Numbered from the stretch's first letter, positions 1 through 7,812 are shown. The stretch is DNA of 9,015 nucleotides from an uncultured Comamonadaceae bacterium (GCA_937871735.1 CALMOI010000334.1:1-9015), one strand, 5' to 3'. Made by a program: numbers and translations. The notes: a model not told the origin generated them from the sequence alone.

Positions 1-825
1 GAGTGAGGATCTCACGCTGCTCTGACCACCCGGAGCGAGTTCATAACACGCTCTAGGAGCCGCCAACGCCGCGATAGCTGTTGAGGTACTGCCGAATGCA
101 TTGATGTTGGCGGCATCCCAGTAGTTGTGAACCGTGGCCTTGGTCTGCCCCAAGATGGGATTGAGCTGCCCCGTCCCAGTGGGATTGATGTTGTAGCCGT
201 TGGCACTTTGGCGCACCCGCCCATCGGTGTCTGGGTAGGTGCTGACCACTGTGCGTGGGTCATTTGAGTAAAAGATGCCCGTGTCGGCGTAGACCTCACT
301 GAACCGCCCATTGCAGTTGGCGGTGGTAAAGCCCGCAGCCGTGCAAGCACTGACAGTCGCGGAATCAATGGACAAACCGGTCCAGTTGGTGTTGTAGCTG
401 GCTTGACCCCGACGCCCCCACCCCGGTGCCATGAGCGCAGGCTGCGGCGCGTTGATTTGGGTGTAATCACCCGCACCATCAGGCTGTACAAACCAAGCAC
501 CCACCACCTTGGCACCACTGGGAATGTAGTCAGTGATGTAGCCGCCCGCACCAATCGTGGCGCCATTGGGCACGGGCGTGAACTGAATGATGTAGCTGGC
601 ATAGTCGCCCACAGCCAGTCCAGGCGTGCCGCTGGTGGCCCGTGACTTGAGCAAATTCACCGTTTCTGGGGCAAAGAACTTGGTCGTCTGCACCTGTCCC
701 ACGCTGTCGCTGTGCGCAGGAATCACCATGGCCAGCATCAGCATGACAGCCAGCCAGCGCAACCATGACTGGCAAGCGGCCATGAGCACGACGGCGAAAG
801 ACTTCAAGAAACGTGGGAACTGCAT
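1..825 (-). CDS. Secreted cell-surface protein, DUF11-like, 3' end beyond the window
   Basis: Reading leftward from an ATG at 825, the frame stays open for 275 codons to base 1 with no stop, so the C-terminus is missing. The N-terminus has two hydrophobic stretches (about residues 7-17 and 21-37) and a plausible signal peptidase site after A-H-S at 37-39, so export is likely. A beta-rich segment at 70-115 (GDYASYIIQFTPV, then GYITDYIPSGAKVVGAWF) looks like the start of a DUF11-style Ig fold. After it come an aromatic/Asn-rich region (GWGRRGQASYNTNWTG; EVYADTGIFYSNDPRT) and THE-like loop residues TVHNYWDAANINAFGS. Cys161 and Cys171 could form a disulfide. The start lies 9 bases after the stop of the barrel gene and has no convincing Shine-Dalgarno, which suggests translational coupling. 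The family resembles secreted DUF11-type proteins of betaproteobacteria, from memory only; function unknown. Frames ending at 12 and 530 are shadows of this gene. Confidence 0.85.
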   Translation of the reverse strand, partial: MQFPRFLKSFAVVLMAACQSWLRWLAVMLMLAMVIPAHSDSVGQVQTTKFFAPETVNLLKSRATSGTPGLAVGDYASYIIQFTPVPNGATIGAGGYITDYIPSGAKVVGAWFVQPDGAGDYTQINAPQPALMAPGWGRRGQASYNTNWTGLSIDSATVSACTAAGFTTANCNGRFSEVYADTGIFYSNDPRTVVSTYPDTDGRVRQSANGYNINPTGTGQLNPILGQTKATVHNYWDAANINAFGSTSTAIAALAAPRACYELAPGGQSSVRSSL

Positions 826-834
826 AGCTGAGTT

Positions 835-3800
835 TTAGTACTGAACAGCGCGCATATCATCGCGCCGTTTATTCAAACCGAAGGTGTCTTGATCGAATTT
901 GGCACGCAAGCTGATGTACAAGCCCTTGGCCCGATAACCCGCCCCAGAAAAGTCAGGATCTTTGAAACCGGCTTGGTTGTACCCCAGCACGAACCACATG
1001 TTGTCCGCAACCTTGTAACCCGTCGAAACCCCAAACTGGTACTGCTTGGAAGAATTGAGCCAGGTGTGCAAGATGCTGGCGCTCAGTCCGACATCCCAGC
1101 AGCGGCTCAGGTCATAGCGGCTTTCCACCCCCATCAGATCGGTGTAGCCCTTGTAGCCCGCGCCATCAATGGTGCTGAACACATACTTTGCACCGTATTG
1201 AAAAGCAACCTGCGTGCGGCGATTGGGCTGCCAGTTGGCATTGAAGTTATTGATGAGCTTGCGCGTCGTCGAGTGGCTGCTGGTTGACTTTTCCACATCG
1301 TCAGCGTATTCGAGCCGATCCAGCCACATCCAATCTTGGTTCAGCACATCCAGCGGACGGTAGGCATAGCTCAACCGGGCATCGAACTTACGGCTGCGCG
1401 ATTCGCTGGCGTTGACGGTGCTGATGGTCAAGCCGCCGCCCAATACGCGCCCATCGTCGAGCTTGCGCTCGGCAGACAGCAAGATGTTGAACTTGTCCGA
1501 GAGTTGCCCATTGCGCCATTCAATGCGGCCACTGCCGCCCCAGATGGTGTCTTTGTAGGCCAATCCGGCGTAGAGCGAGGTGTAGTCCATCGAGCCGTTT
1601 TCGCTGTCCGAGCTGCTGGCGCTACCCGAGCCCGAACCGGTGATGGTGCCGCTGTCCAAGCTGGCTGCCGCAGGGGCAGCACCGCGCAAGGTTTGCATGC
1701 GGTTGATGCCAAAGTCAGCGCTCCACTCTTCATCGATCTTGAGCTTTTGCACCAGCCCCAGATCGGCATACAAACGCCCGCTGTCCAGCGCGTTTTGCGT
1801 ACCGACAGAGCTGGTCACCATCGCCCCCATCCAGGGCTGCATGCGCATGCCCATGCGGGTGCTGGTGTAGCGAGACTCGTCATTCCATGACAGGTTTTGA
1901 GTGGCAAACAAGGTGGTCTGCGTGGTCAAGCGGTAGTCGGCTCCGACTTGCAACCGATTGGGGAAGGCGGAAACACCTGTGCTGCTGCTGGTCAGGCTGG
2001 TGCCGGTGGCATCGAGTGTGGTGGAGCGGGAGCTGAGGTCAATTTCGGCGCTGGCACGCAAGGTGAGTTGCTGATCCAGCATTTCCCGCGAAGCGGTCGC
2101 CACCAATTGACGTGACTCGCTGCTTTGCCCTGTGGTGTCGCTTTCGTTGATGGCACGCAAGCCAACGCCAATCTTGCCCCATTGCAACTTGGCTTCAGCC
2201 AAAGTGCGGTCGGCGGTGGATTCGGTGGTCTCTTTTTGTTCGCGAGACAGTGTCCCTTGCAAGGTCATGTCCTCGTTCAGCTTGACCTGGCCTTCAACGC
2301 CCATCTTTTGCGTCCCCGTGGCCGATGTAGATTGCTGACCCAAACCAAAACCCATGTCTTGTTTGCGCGCATAAGCCTTGAGCGAATGATCGGTCTCGTT
2401 TTGGGTCAATTCGACGATGTAGGCACCGCCCGAACTGCTGTCATCCACGCCATGACGCTGGCTGCGCGCCACCTCGGCATGCAGCTTGGTGGTTTCGTTG
2501 AAGTTCACCGTGGTGTCCACTCCGGTGAGATTGGCTTCGCGCCCTGCATTACCTTCGTGGACATGGCTGACACCCACTTCGGTTTTGCTGTCGAGCTTGG
2601 TCGCCACACGGCCACCGTAGGTCAGCTTGGCTTCGCCCTTGCTGTCTGACTCGTACTCGGCAACGATGTACACCGGGTTCAAATTGGCATCGTAGGCCGG
2701 GATCGGTTCGCGAAAGAACAGGGTGCCATCGGTGTAGTCGATCTGGTAGTCCACATACCGGGCGTAGTCCTGGGTCTGAATGATTTTCTCGGGATGGAGT
2801 CGATCACGTGTCTCCACCCGCACCTTGTCGGTGTTGACCACGATGTTGCCCTGGCCCAAACGGTACAGACCCGAGATGTCTTGCCCCTGGATTTCCTTCT
2901 TGCCGTAGCTTTGCGTGGTCATGCTGGCAAAGCCGACATAGCTGGTGGTGTCGCCCTTGTACTCGGTCTTGGCACCGTTGAGCGTGCGGCTGTAGCGCCC
3001 CAGTTCGGTCACGCTCATGCCCGTGTCGTAGTCGCCGAACATGGCGTAGTACTGGGCTTTTTCGATCTTGACGTACAGCTTGCTGACGCTGGCCGCGTCG
3101 TACTGGGCCTGCGTGCTGTCGGCATACAAGGTGTAGTACTTGGTGGGATCGACCGCTTGGCGCAAAGCTACCGTGGATCCGGCACTGCCGCGCTCTTTGG
3201 CTGTGTCATAGGCCGCTGTCAGCAGGTACTCGCCTTTGATCTGACCCTTGGCATAGAAGGCAATGCGGTTTTGATCAAACAGTTCATGCTCGACACTGGT
3301 GCCGCCCAAGCTTTCGACGTTACCGCTCAGGCTTTTGTGCCCGACCGTGCCTTGGGCAAAACCCACCAGCACCCACTCGCGCAGATCAGGGGTCAGCCAA
3401 ACACGGACTTCACGGGTCTTGGCTTCGCCAAAATCAAAGTTCAAGACCACTTCGCCTGCTTGAGTGGTCGGCTGTAAGCGAATCAAAGCAATGCCGTCTT
3501 CGCCGATTTCGTAATGGGCTTTGCCGCCCAAATTGCCCGTCAGCGGCTCGTTTTGCAGGCTTTCCTTTTGGCTGTAGGCTTGGTACGGTGCGTTGATGGA
3601 GACATCGCCGCCCGCACCGCGACGCACGGGCTTGTCGTTCTTGTCCAGCATGCGCAAGGCAATCACTGGCGCAGTACGGCCATCCGCCGCAAGCTGCGAT
3701 TTGGTGCTGTCATAACTAACCTTGGCCGGGGCGACGATGTAGTGAATCTCACGGCGCTCTTGCAGCAGCACTTTGCCGTCTGGGTCTTGCACGGTCAATT

Positions 3801-6513
3801 CGAGCAAGTTAGTCCCGTCCTTCAAATCCACGGAACGCCAGTTCGACAGAGCCACCGTCCCAGCAGGGTTGGACACCGTGCCCTCATAGCGCATCGGATT
3901 GACAGGCGCGCCGTTCACGCTGAGCAACACCTTGTCTTTGGGCCCGTGCTTGACGGCCACCTTCACCAAAGGCAGCGCGGGGGAGAAACCAAGCTGCGGA
4001 TGCAACCATTCCACACCAGGATCAGCGGCAGCCACCCACTTCTCGTCATACGGCAGTTGTTCAATCAATTGCAACTGCGCCGCCAATGTTTGAGCTTGCG
4101 CTGCGGCCTTGGAGTCTGCCTCGTTCTTGGCCGCAGCCGCAGCCACAGCGGCACTGGGTAACTCAATGGGCGAACACTGCTGGACATCAGCTTGTCCGGG
4201 TGTCCACACCATGCCGGGCATGCGCTGCGTAGGTTGGTTGACCGGCTGCACCTGCACAGCCAGCTTCAGTTTGTCTGAAGGCGCAGCGTCAAACTCCCAT
4301 GTCAGCTGATGTGACCACTGCTTGGGATGACGCCCGAGGCGCAGCACCATGTAACCTTCGTTGAGATCGACTTGCGCGGGCTTGCCGTCGAGCAACACGC
4401 TGTGAGGCAGCACTTTGAGCCCGGCAGGCCAACCGACGACGACGCTCATCCCTTGATTGGAGACTGGAGCCTCCAACTCCACACTCACCGCCCGATCTTG
4501 GACGTGAATCTTTTGGCGCATGCAGCTGGCAACGCGCATGTAGCGGAAATCTGCACGCCACAGCGAGCCCGGCCGAACATTGACGAACTGCGAAAAGTTG
4601 CGCCCTCCCGTGCGGGTGTTTTGCTCACAAGCTTCGTACAAAGACTCTTGCGGCATGGAGGTTTCGTCGAGCTGCACCACGTGCGTGCCCGCGCGCAGGT
4701 TGTCGATGTGCCAGCGCCCTTCTTTGTCTGTCACCACATAGGTGCCGTCTTCCAGCATCACCCGGATATTGGCCAAAGGCTGCGGCGGCGTGGTCTTCGA
4801 ATCTTTTTCATCGTCGCGGCAAGATTCGACCAAGGTCACGCGGCCCGCCAAGATCACACGCTCACGATTGAGGTCATCCTTGACCAAAACACTGGCCTGC
4901 GCCGTGTTGGAGGTCACATTGCCAGCGACCCACGCTGTGTTGTTCGCCTGCCCCAGCGGCACACCGGCCACAACGGCCACCACGTAGTTGAGCACCACTT
5001 CGGGCTTGACATCGGTGCTGCTGGGCAAGGTGCCCACCGTGAAATCGAGATCACGCCCATCGCTGCCGATGGTGGGGTCGGCGATTTGAACGTCGCCGAT
5101 ACGTGCCGAACCCTTTTGGTAACGGAACCCAGGCGGGAGTCGATCCTTGACATGAACACTCGTCAAGGCATAGGTGTTGTTGTTGCGAATGTTCAGCGTA
5201 TAGGGCAAGAAATCACCCGCTGACACTTCAGATTTACCTGCCGTTTTTTTGATCGTGACGCTGGTGTTGCTGGCACTGCTGGGATCGACCGGAATGTCAA
5301 TCACCAAGGCTGGCCCCGGCAAAACGGTGAATTTGTCGCTGTAAGAACCTGCTGTGATCACAAAGGTATCTGTGCCGAAACGCTTGCGAATGTCGTCCGC
5401 AGACACTTTGGATGGAGCGGAATGCCCCACGGGCACGGCGACCTGTAGTTTGTAGTCACCGGGATTGATCCGAGGAAACTGAAAGCGCCCGCTGCCCATG
5501 ACATAGCGGGTGCCGCCACTGTCCACCATGGTCGAACCGGTCACCACTTTAGAGGGGTAAATGCTTTTGCCGTCATTGCCGTGAACCAGCGCGGGATTCC
5601 CTGTTGAGACATCAATCAAGGTCACTTCAGCACCATCAATAGGGTTGCCGGTGGTCGAGTCGAACACGACCCCCAACGGATCCACCAGCGCCGCTGCCGT
5701 GATGGCCACGCTGGATTCAGACTGGTCGATGTACGTGGCCACCAGCTTTTGATTGCCGCCGATGTTGAAGACGCAATCTCCTGCGGTGGCAGCGCCAGAC
5801 GCAGAGGGGATGTAACCCACAAACACACCCGTCGATGGGCCGGTTTCCGTCAAACGCAGTTGTTCGCTATCGCCGCCACTGGCTGTCAAAGTGACATCCA
5901 AGGTTTCCATGACGTTGGGGTTGACGTTTTGGTCATAGTCAGTGACCCGGACAAACACCACATCACCGCTGGCATAGAGGCTGGAACTTGCCAAGGCTTG
6001 CACACCCGACAACACCAAGGTCGACTGCCCTGGGGGTGTAGGTGCGGCCAACGGCACATAGCCACCGCCCGATTTGTTGCACTGGGTGGTTGAAACCTTG
6101 TACTGATTGATCAGCGTATCCGGCACTCCGCTGGTGCCGCCGACATAGGACAGGAAATCAATTGCGGCTGGCGTTTTGACGGAGGTCACCAGCGTGACCG
6201 ATCCGGTCACGGTCACGGTCGTGCCAGAAAGGGTGTACGAAGCACTCGCCACATTGGTGATGGGCACACCTGCTGCCGTCACCGCTTGAGCCGATGTGGC
6301 ACCCAGCCCCAGCAGTACACAACACGCCAGAATTTTGAAGAAAAGAGCGTAGACCAACGACAAGACGTCAAATCCAGTCTGGGCATGGGCGCAATCACGT
6401 GCACCCATGCCCAGACTCACTGAAGCATGCTTCAGTGAGCCTTGGGCGCAGCTCTCTGCGCGGCGAACCACACCAGAGAGCTTGCGCAGGAACGGACCAT
6501 ATTGAAACAGCAT
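835..6513 (-). CDS. Giant multidomain outer-membrane beta-barrel protein with DUF11 and Ig-like modules
   Basis: This 1,892-residue protein probably sits in the outer membrane. A hydrophobic export segment lies at 51-77, with a cleavage site after TSAQA (77). Modules in order: a short motif AAGVPITNVASASY (80-93); a beta-sandwich at 170-275 with an acidic loop DYDQNVNPN (192-200) and LRLTETGPSTGVF; a carboxypeptidase-regulatory-like domain (277-400); DUF11 (416-543); a second regulatory/SdrD B-like domain (553-625); an Ala-rich helical linker (787-815); an Ig-like region (840-925); an invasin-like Ig domain (930-1040); then about 840 residues of amphipathic strands. The end GLYISLRAKF (1864-1873) looks like an outer-membrane beta-signal followed by a 19-residue tail. 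Segments such as GRYSRTLNGAKTEYKGDTT and DYTDGTLFFREP match, from memory, a family of large proteobacterial DUF11-linked outer-membrane proteins. The start is uncertain: ATG 6513 gives a 50-residue tail before the signal segment, while ATG 6408 or TTG 6363 would shorten it. Function unknown; anchoring or exporting the neighbouring secreted proteins is inference. Confidence 0.88.
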   Translation of the reverse strand: MLFQYGPFLRKLSGVVRRAESCAQGSLKHASVSLGMGARDCAHAQTGFDVLSLVYALFFKILACCVLLGLGATSAQAVTAAGVPITNVASASYTLSGTTVTVTGSVTLVTSVKTPAAIDFLSYVGGTSGVPDTLINQYKVSTTQCNKSGGGYVPLAAPTPPGQSTLVLSGVQALASSSLYASGDVVFVRVTDYDQNVNPNVMETLDVTLTASGGDSEQLRLTETGPSTGVFVGYIPSASGAATAGDCVFNIGGNQKLVATYIDQSESSVAITAAALVDPLGVVFDSTTGNPIDGAEVTLIDVSTGNPALVHGNDGKSIYPSKVVTGSTMVDSGGTRYVMGSGRFQFPRINPGDYKLQVAVPVGHSAPSKVSADDIRKRFGTDTFVITAGSYSDKFTVLPGPALVIDIPVDPSSASNTSVTIKKTAGKSEVSAGDFLPYTLNIRNNNTYALTSVHVKDRLPPGFRYQKGSARIGDVQIADPTIGSDGRDLDFTVGTLPSSTDVKPEVVLNYVVAVVAGVPLGQANNTAWVAGNVTSNTAQASVLVKDDLNRERVILAGRVTLVESCRDDEKDSKTTPPQPLANIRVMLEDGTYVVTDKEGRWHIDNLRAGTHVVQLDETSMPQESLYEACEQNTRTGGRNFSQFVNVRPGSLWRADFRYMRVASCMRQKIHVQDRAVSVELEAPVSNQGMSVVVGWPAGLKVLPHSVLLDGKPAQVDLNEGYMVLRLGRHPKQWSHQLTWEFDAAPSDKLKLAVQVQPVNQPTQRMPGMVWTPGQADVQQCSPIELPSAAVAAAAAKNEADSKAAAQAQTLAAQLQLIEQLPYDEKWVAAADPGVEWLHPQLGFSPALPLVKVAVKHGPKDKVLLSVNGAPVNPMRYEGTVSNPAGTVALSNWRSVDLKDGTNLLELTVQDPDGKVLLQERREIHYIVAPAKVSYDSTKSQLAADGRTAPVIALRMLDKNDKPVRRGAGGDVSINAPYQAYSQKESLQNEPLTGNLGGKAHYEIGEDGIALIRLQPTTQAGEVVLNFDFGEAKTREVRVWLTPDLREWVLVGFAQGTVGHKSLSGNVESLGGTSVEHELFDQNRIAFYAKGQIKGEYLLTAAYDTAKERGSAGSTVALRQAVDPTKYYTLYADSTQAQYDAASVSKLYVKIEKAQYYAMFGDYDTGMSVTELGRYSRTLNGAKTEYKGDTTSYVGFASMTTQSYGKKEIQGQDISGLYRLGQGNIVVNTDKVRVETRDRLHPEKIIQTQDYARYVDYQIDYTDGTLFFREPIPAYDANLNPVYIVAEYESDSKGEAKLTYGGRVATKLDSKTEVGVSHVHEGNAGREANLTGVDTTVNFNETTKLHAEVARSQRHGVDDSSSGGAYIVELTQNETDHSLKAYARKQDMGFGLGQQSTSATGTQKMGVEGQVKLNEDMTLQGTLSREQKETTESTADRTLAEAKLQWGKIGVGLRAINESDTTGQSSESRQLVATASREMLDQQLTLRASAEIDLSSRSTTLDATGTSLTSSSTGVSAFPNRLQVGADYRLTTQTTLFATQNLSWNDESRYTSTRMGMRMQPWMGAMVTSSVGTQNALDSGRLYADLGLVQKLKIDEEWSADFGINRMQTLRGAAPAAASLDSGTITGSGSGSASSSDSENGSMDYTSLYAGLAYKDTIWGGSGRIEWRNGQLSDKFNILLSAERKLDDGRVLGGGLTISTVNASESRSRKFDARLSYAYRPLDVLNQDWMWLDRLEYADDVEKSTSSHSTTRKLINNFNANWQPNRRTQVAFQYGAKYVFSTIDGAGYKGYTDLMGVESRYDLSRCWDVGLSASILHTWLNSSKQYQFGVSTGYKVADNMWFVLGYNQAGFKDPDFSGAGYRAKGLYISLRAKFDQDTFGLNKRRDDMRAVQY
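6376..6417. repeat. 42-base inverted repeat next to the 24-base palindrome
   Basis: Arms AGTCTGGGCATGGG (6376-6389) and CCCATGCCCAGACT (6404-6417) match over 14 bases. After one mismatch three more pairs extend the stem, leaving a loop of six. No T-run follows on the minus strand, so it is not a classical intrinsic terminator. Confidence 0.85.
6416..6439. repeat. Perfect 24-base palindrome in the 5' part of the barrel gene
   Basis: The two 12-base halves (6416-6427 and 6428-6439) are exact reverse complements with no loop, centred on GCATGC. In frame it would encode residues about 25-33 of the N-terminal tail. It overlaps the next hairpin by two bases. Confidence 0.9.
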
Positions 6514-6514
6514 G

Positions 6515-6519
6515 TTCCT
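6515..6519 (-). promoter_or_regulatory. Crowded Shine-Dalgarno-like sequence before ATG 6513
   Basis: AGGAA lies only one base from ATG 6513 (core AGGA two bases away), closer than usual. It makes 6513 usable but not certain as the start of the barrel gene; ATG 6408 and TTG 6363 have no better site. Confidence 0.4.
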
Positions 6520-6530
6520 GAGTCGATCAA

Positions 6531-7157
6531 TTACTTGATAGCAGCGTTGAAGACGACAGTTGCGGTTTCACCGGCTTGCAGTTCGCCCACAGCGTGGCCG
6601 CTGCCTGCGGTCAAAGCAGTGGTCAACGGGATGGTCAGGTTGTCAGCATCAACAGCTGTCACGCTCACGTCGATGGCCGCAGACACGGCAGGAGTACGGG
6701 CCGTGGTGGTCAGGCCAGCTGCACCCGTCTTAGTACCGATAGCGGTGGTGGTCACACCTGCGCAGGTGCCAGCAGTGACGCCTGTACCAGCGATGCCACC
6801 CAAGAAGCCAGCGTCGAAGTCAAGGTTGACATCCAACAAGTCACCCACGTTGGTCAGTACGGCGGGCTTCACGCGAGTGATGTCCGTCACGCCAGACGTT
6901 TCATTCTTGATCGTGATGGTGTATCGCACCAGCGCGCCAGGAATGTTCTTGGGGTTGGTAGTGCCGTTCACCGGATCGCACAGCACAGCGACAGCCTTGG
7001 TGATTTGCAGACGCGAGGTGTCGATGTGGAAAGCATCGTAAGCAGAAGCAGCGGCATCAGCGGCGGCGTCGTTGGCACCAGCTGCATCAGCAAACACCAC
7101 GTTCACAGTCTTACCGGTCACGCCCATGTAGTTGGTCAGCGTGCCGCCATTGGTCAA
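6531..7157 (-). CDS. C-terminal half of a frameshifted secreted DUF11-type protein
   Basis: The frame runs 208 codons from a TTG at 7157 to a TAA at 6531. It has no signal peptide and no Shine-Dalgarno of its own, and its TTG overlaps the TGA of the preceding frame (TTGA). Its content reads as the direct continuation of that preceding protein: restoring one base just upstream joins ALKA to VALTNGGTLTNY without a break. It has an Asp/Ala-rich stretch FADAAGANDAAADAAASAYD (22-41) and a C-terminal DUF11-like Ig domain at about 48-208 (KAVAVLCDPVNGTTNPKNIP, ALVRYTITIKNE, GELQAGETATVVFNAAIK). Cys60 and Cys132 could pair. The barrel gene starts 17 bases downstream. Best read as part of one broken or mis-sequenced gene; a separately translated, coupled protein is possible but it would not be exported on its own. 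Confidence 0.7.
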   Translation of the reverse strand: MTNGGTLTNYMGVTGKTVNVVFADAAGANDAAADAAASAYDAFHIDTSRLQITKAVAVLCDPVNGTTNPKNIPGALVRYTITIKNETSGVTDITRVKPAVLTNVGDLLDVNLDFDAGFLGGIAGTGVTAGTCAGVTTTAIGTKTGAAGLTTTARTPAVSAAIDVSVTAVDADNLTIPLTTALTAGSGHAVGELQAGETATVVFNAAIK

Positions 7158-7165
7158 GGCAACGC
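7154..7165 (-). other. Probable frameshift junction joining the 7780 and 6531 reading frames
   Basis: On the minus strand the sequence reads AAGGCGTTGCCTTGACCAAT. The upstream frame reads K-A-L-P-stop, whereas the downstream frame is open as G-V-A-L-T-N. Inserting one G (GCG GTT GCC TTG ACC) gives ALKAVALTN and one continuous protein. There is no X-XXY-YYZ slippery heptamer at the site, so programmed frameshifting is not supported. A mutation or an assembly error fits better. Confidence 0.7.
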
Positions 7166-7780
7166 CTTCAGGGCAATGACAGCTTGCTGGTCAAACAGCG
7201 AGGTGGTGGGGAAAGTACAAGCCACGAACACGACCTTGGATGCGCCTGCGGCCAATTCGTCAATGTAGGTTGCAGCGACATCGGTACCAGCTTCGTAGGT
7301 ACCGTTGTTGTTGGTGTCCACATAGGTGGTGCAAGCTGTGGGATCCAGGTTATCCGCCACATTGGTGGTGCCCCAGACGTTGTTGACGGTGCCAGTGGCG
7401 TAGTCAATCTTGGTGGTCAAGGCAAAGTCTTGAGTGCCGTTACCGGTGTTGGTCACGGTGAACTTGGCCGCAGTGGATTGGCCCGTAGCAGCCACAGGCA
7501 GCGCTGACACATAGGTGGTGTCAGAAGTTGTCACAGTGACGTTGACTTTCAAGTCAACCGTGAACGTGGTGGGCGTACCGGTGGTGTCGGTACAAGCCGT
7601 GGTGCAAGACTTCAACTGGGGTTGGTCAGTGCCACCCACTTTGTAGTCCAAAGAAGCCGTGTTGGACACGGTTTGACCGGCAGGAGTCGCAGTCGTAGCC
7701 GCATGAGCCACAGAAGTGAGACCGCTGATCGCCAGCAAGGCGGCGCTGGCAATCAGGGAAGAGCGAAAGTTTGCTTTCAT
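7154..7780 (-). CDS. N-terminal half of a frameshifted secreted surface protein, with signal peptide
   Basis: The 208-residue frame starts at ATG 7780 with a good Shine-Dalgarno (AGGAAA, 7785-7790). The signal peptide is classical: MKANFRSSLI, a hydrophobic core, and cleavage after VAHA at 27. The mature protein begins with PAGQTVSNTASLDYKVGG (33-50), a motif also found after the signal of the barrel protein. A Cys pair follows at 59/63, then beta-rich segments including AAKFTVTNTGNGTQDFALTT (104-123), which is typical of this secreted family. An acidic loop VDTNNNGTYEAGTD (154-167) resembles a calcium-binding DxNxNG loop. The frame stops at ALKALP right where the next frame continues the same protein, so it appears truncated by loss of one base; the restored product would be about 416 residues. 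It is probably a structural cell-surface component; no enzymatic motif was seen. Confidence 0.8.
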   Translation of the reverse strand: MKANFRSSLIASAALLAISGLTSVAHAATTATPAGQTVSNTASLDYKVGGTDQPQLKSCTTACTDTTGTPTTFTVDLKVNVTVTTSDTTYVSALPVAATGQSTAAKFTVTNTGNGTQDFALTTKIDYATGTVNNVWGTTNVADNLDPTACTTYVDTNNNGTYEAGTDVAATYIDELAAGASKVVFVACTFPTTSLFDQQAVIALKALP

Positions 7781-7784
7781 GATG

Positions 7785-7790
7785 TTTCCT
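7785..7790 (-). promoter_or_regulatory. Shine-Dalgarno of the signal-peptide frame at 7780
   Basis: AGGAAA followed by CATC and ATG 7780. A pyrimidine-rich run (CTCTTTCTCTC) lies just upstream in the transcript. It supports 7780 as the start. Confidence 0.8.
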
Positions 7791-7812
7791 AAAAATTAAC
7801 GAGAGAAAGAGT

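Noticed and set aside
12..602. 196-codon minus-strand frame beginning MPATSFSSRP
   Set aside because: It is in a different phase from the frame open from 825 to base 1, has an Arg/Pro/Thr-rich composition and no export signal, and is best explained as a shadow.
1585..1653. Ser/Gly-rich low-complexity stretch in the barrel (residues 1621-1643)
   Set aside because: Fits an ordinary surface loop between barrel strands; no repeat unit or motif beyond that.
4327..5223. 298-codon open frame on the plus strand, with others at 2794-3477, 3514-4161 and 1336-1890
   Set aside because: They lie antisense to the barrel gene, whose frame is continuous over 1,892 codons with recognisable modules. The plus frames show His/Arg/Val-rich composition typical of shadow translation of GC-rich genes and have no domains.
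6196..6226. Short GGTCAC tandem repeat in the barrel gene
   Set aside because: Only two to three copies, explained by the Thr-Val-Thr-Val stretch it encodes.
6376..6439. Reading the two palindromes as an intrinsic terminator
   Set aside because: No T-run follows either stem on the minus strand, and the large frame continues straight through. Attenuation without a T-run stays possible but unproven.
7154..7165. Programmed ribosomal frameshift in the split secreted gene
   Set aside because: No slippery heptamer, and no clear stimulatory Shine-Dalgarno or stem right after the site.
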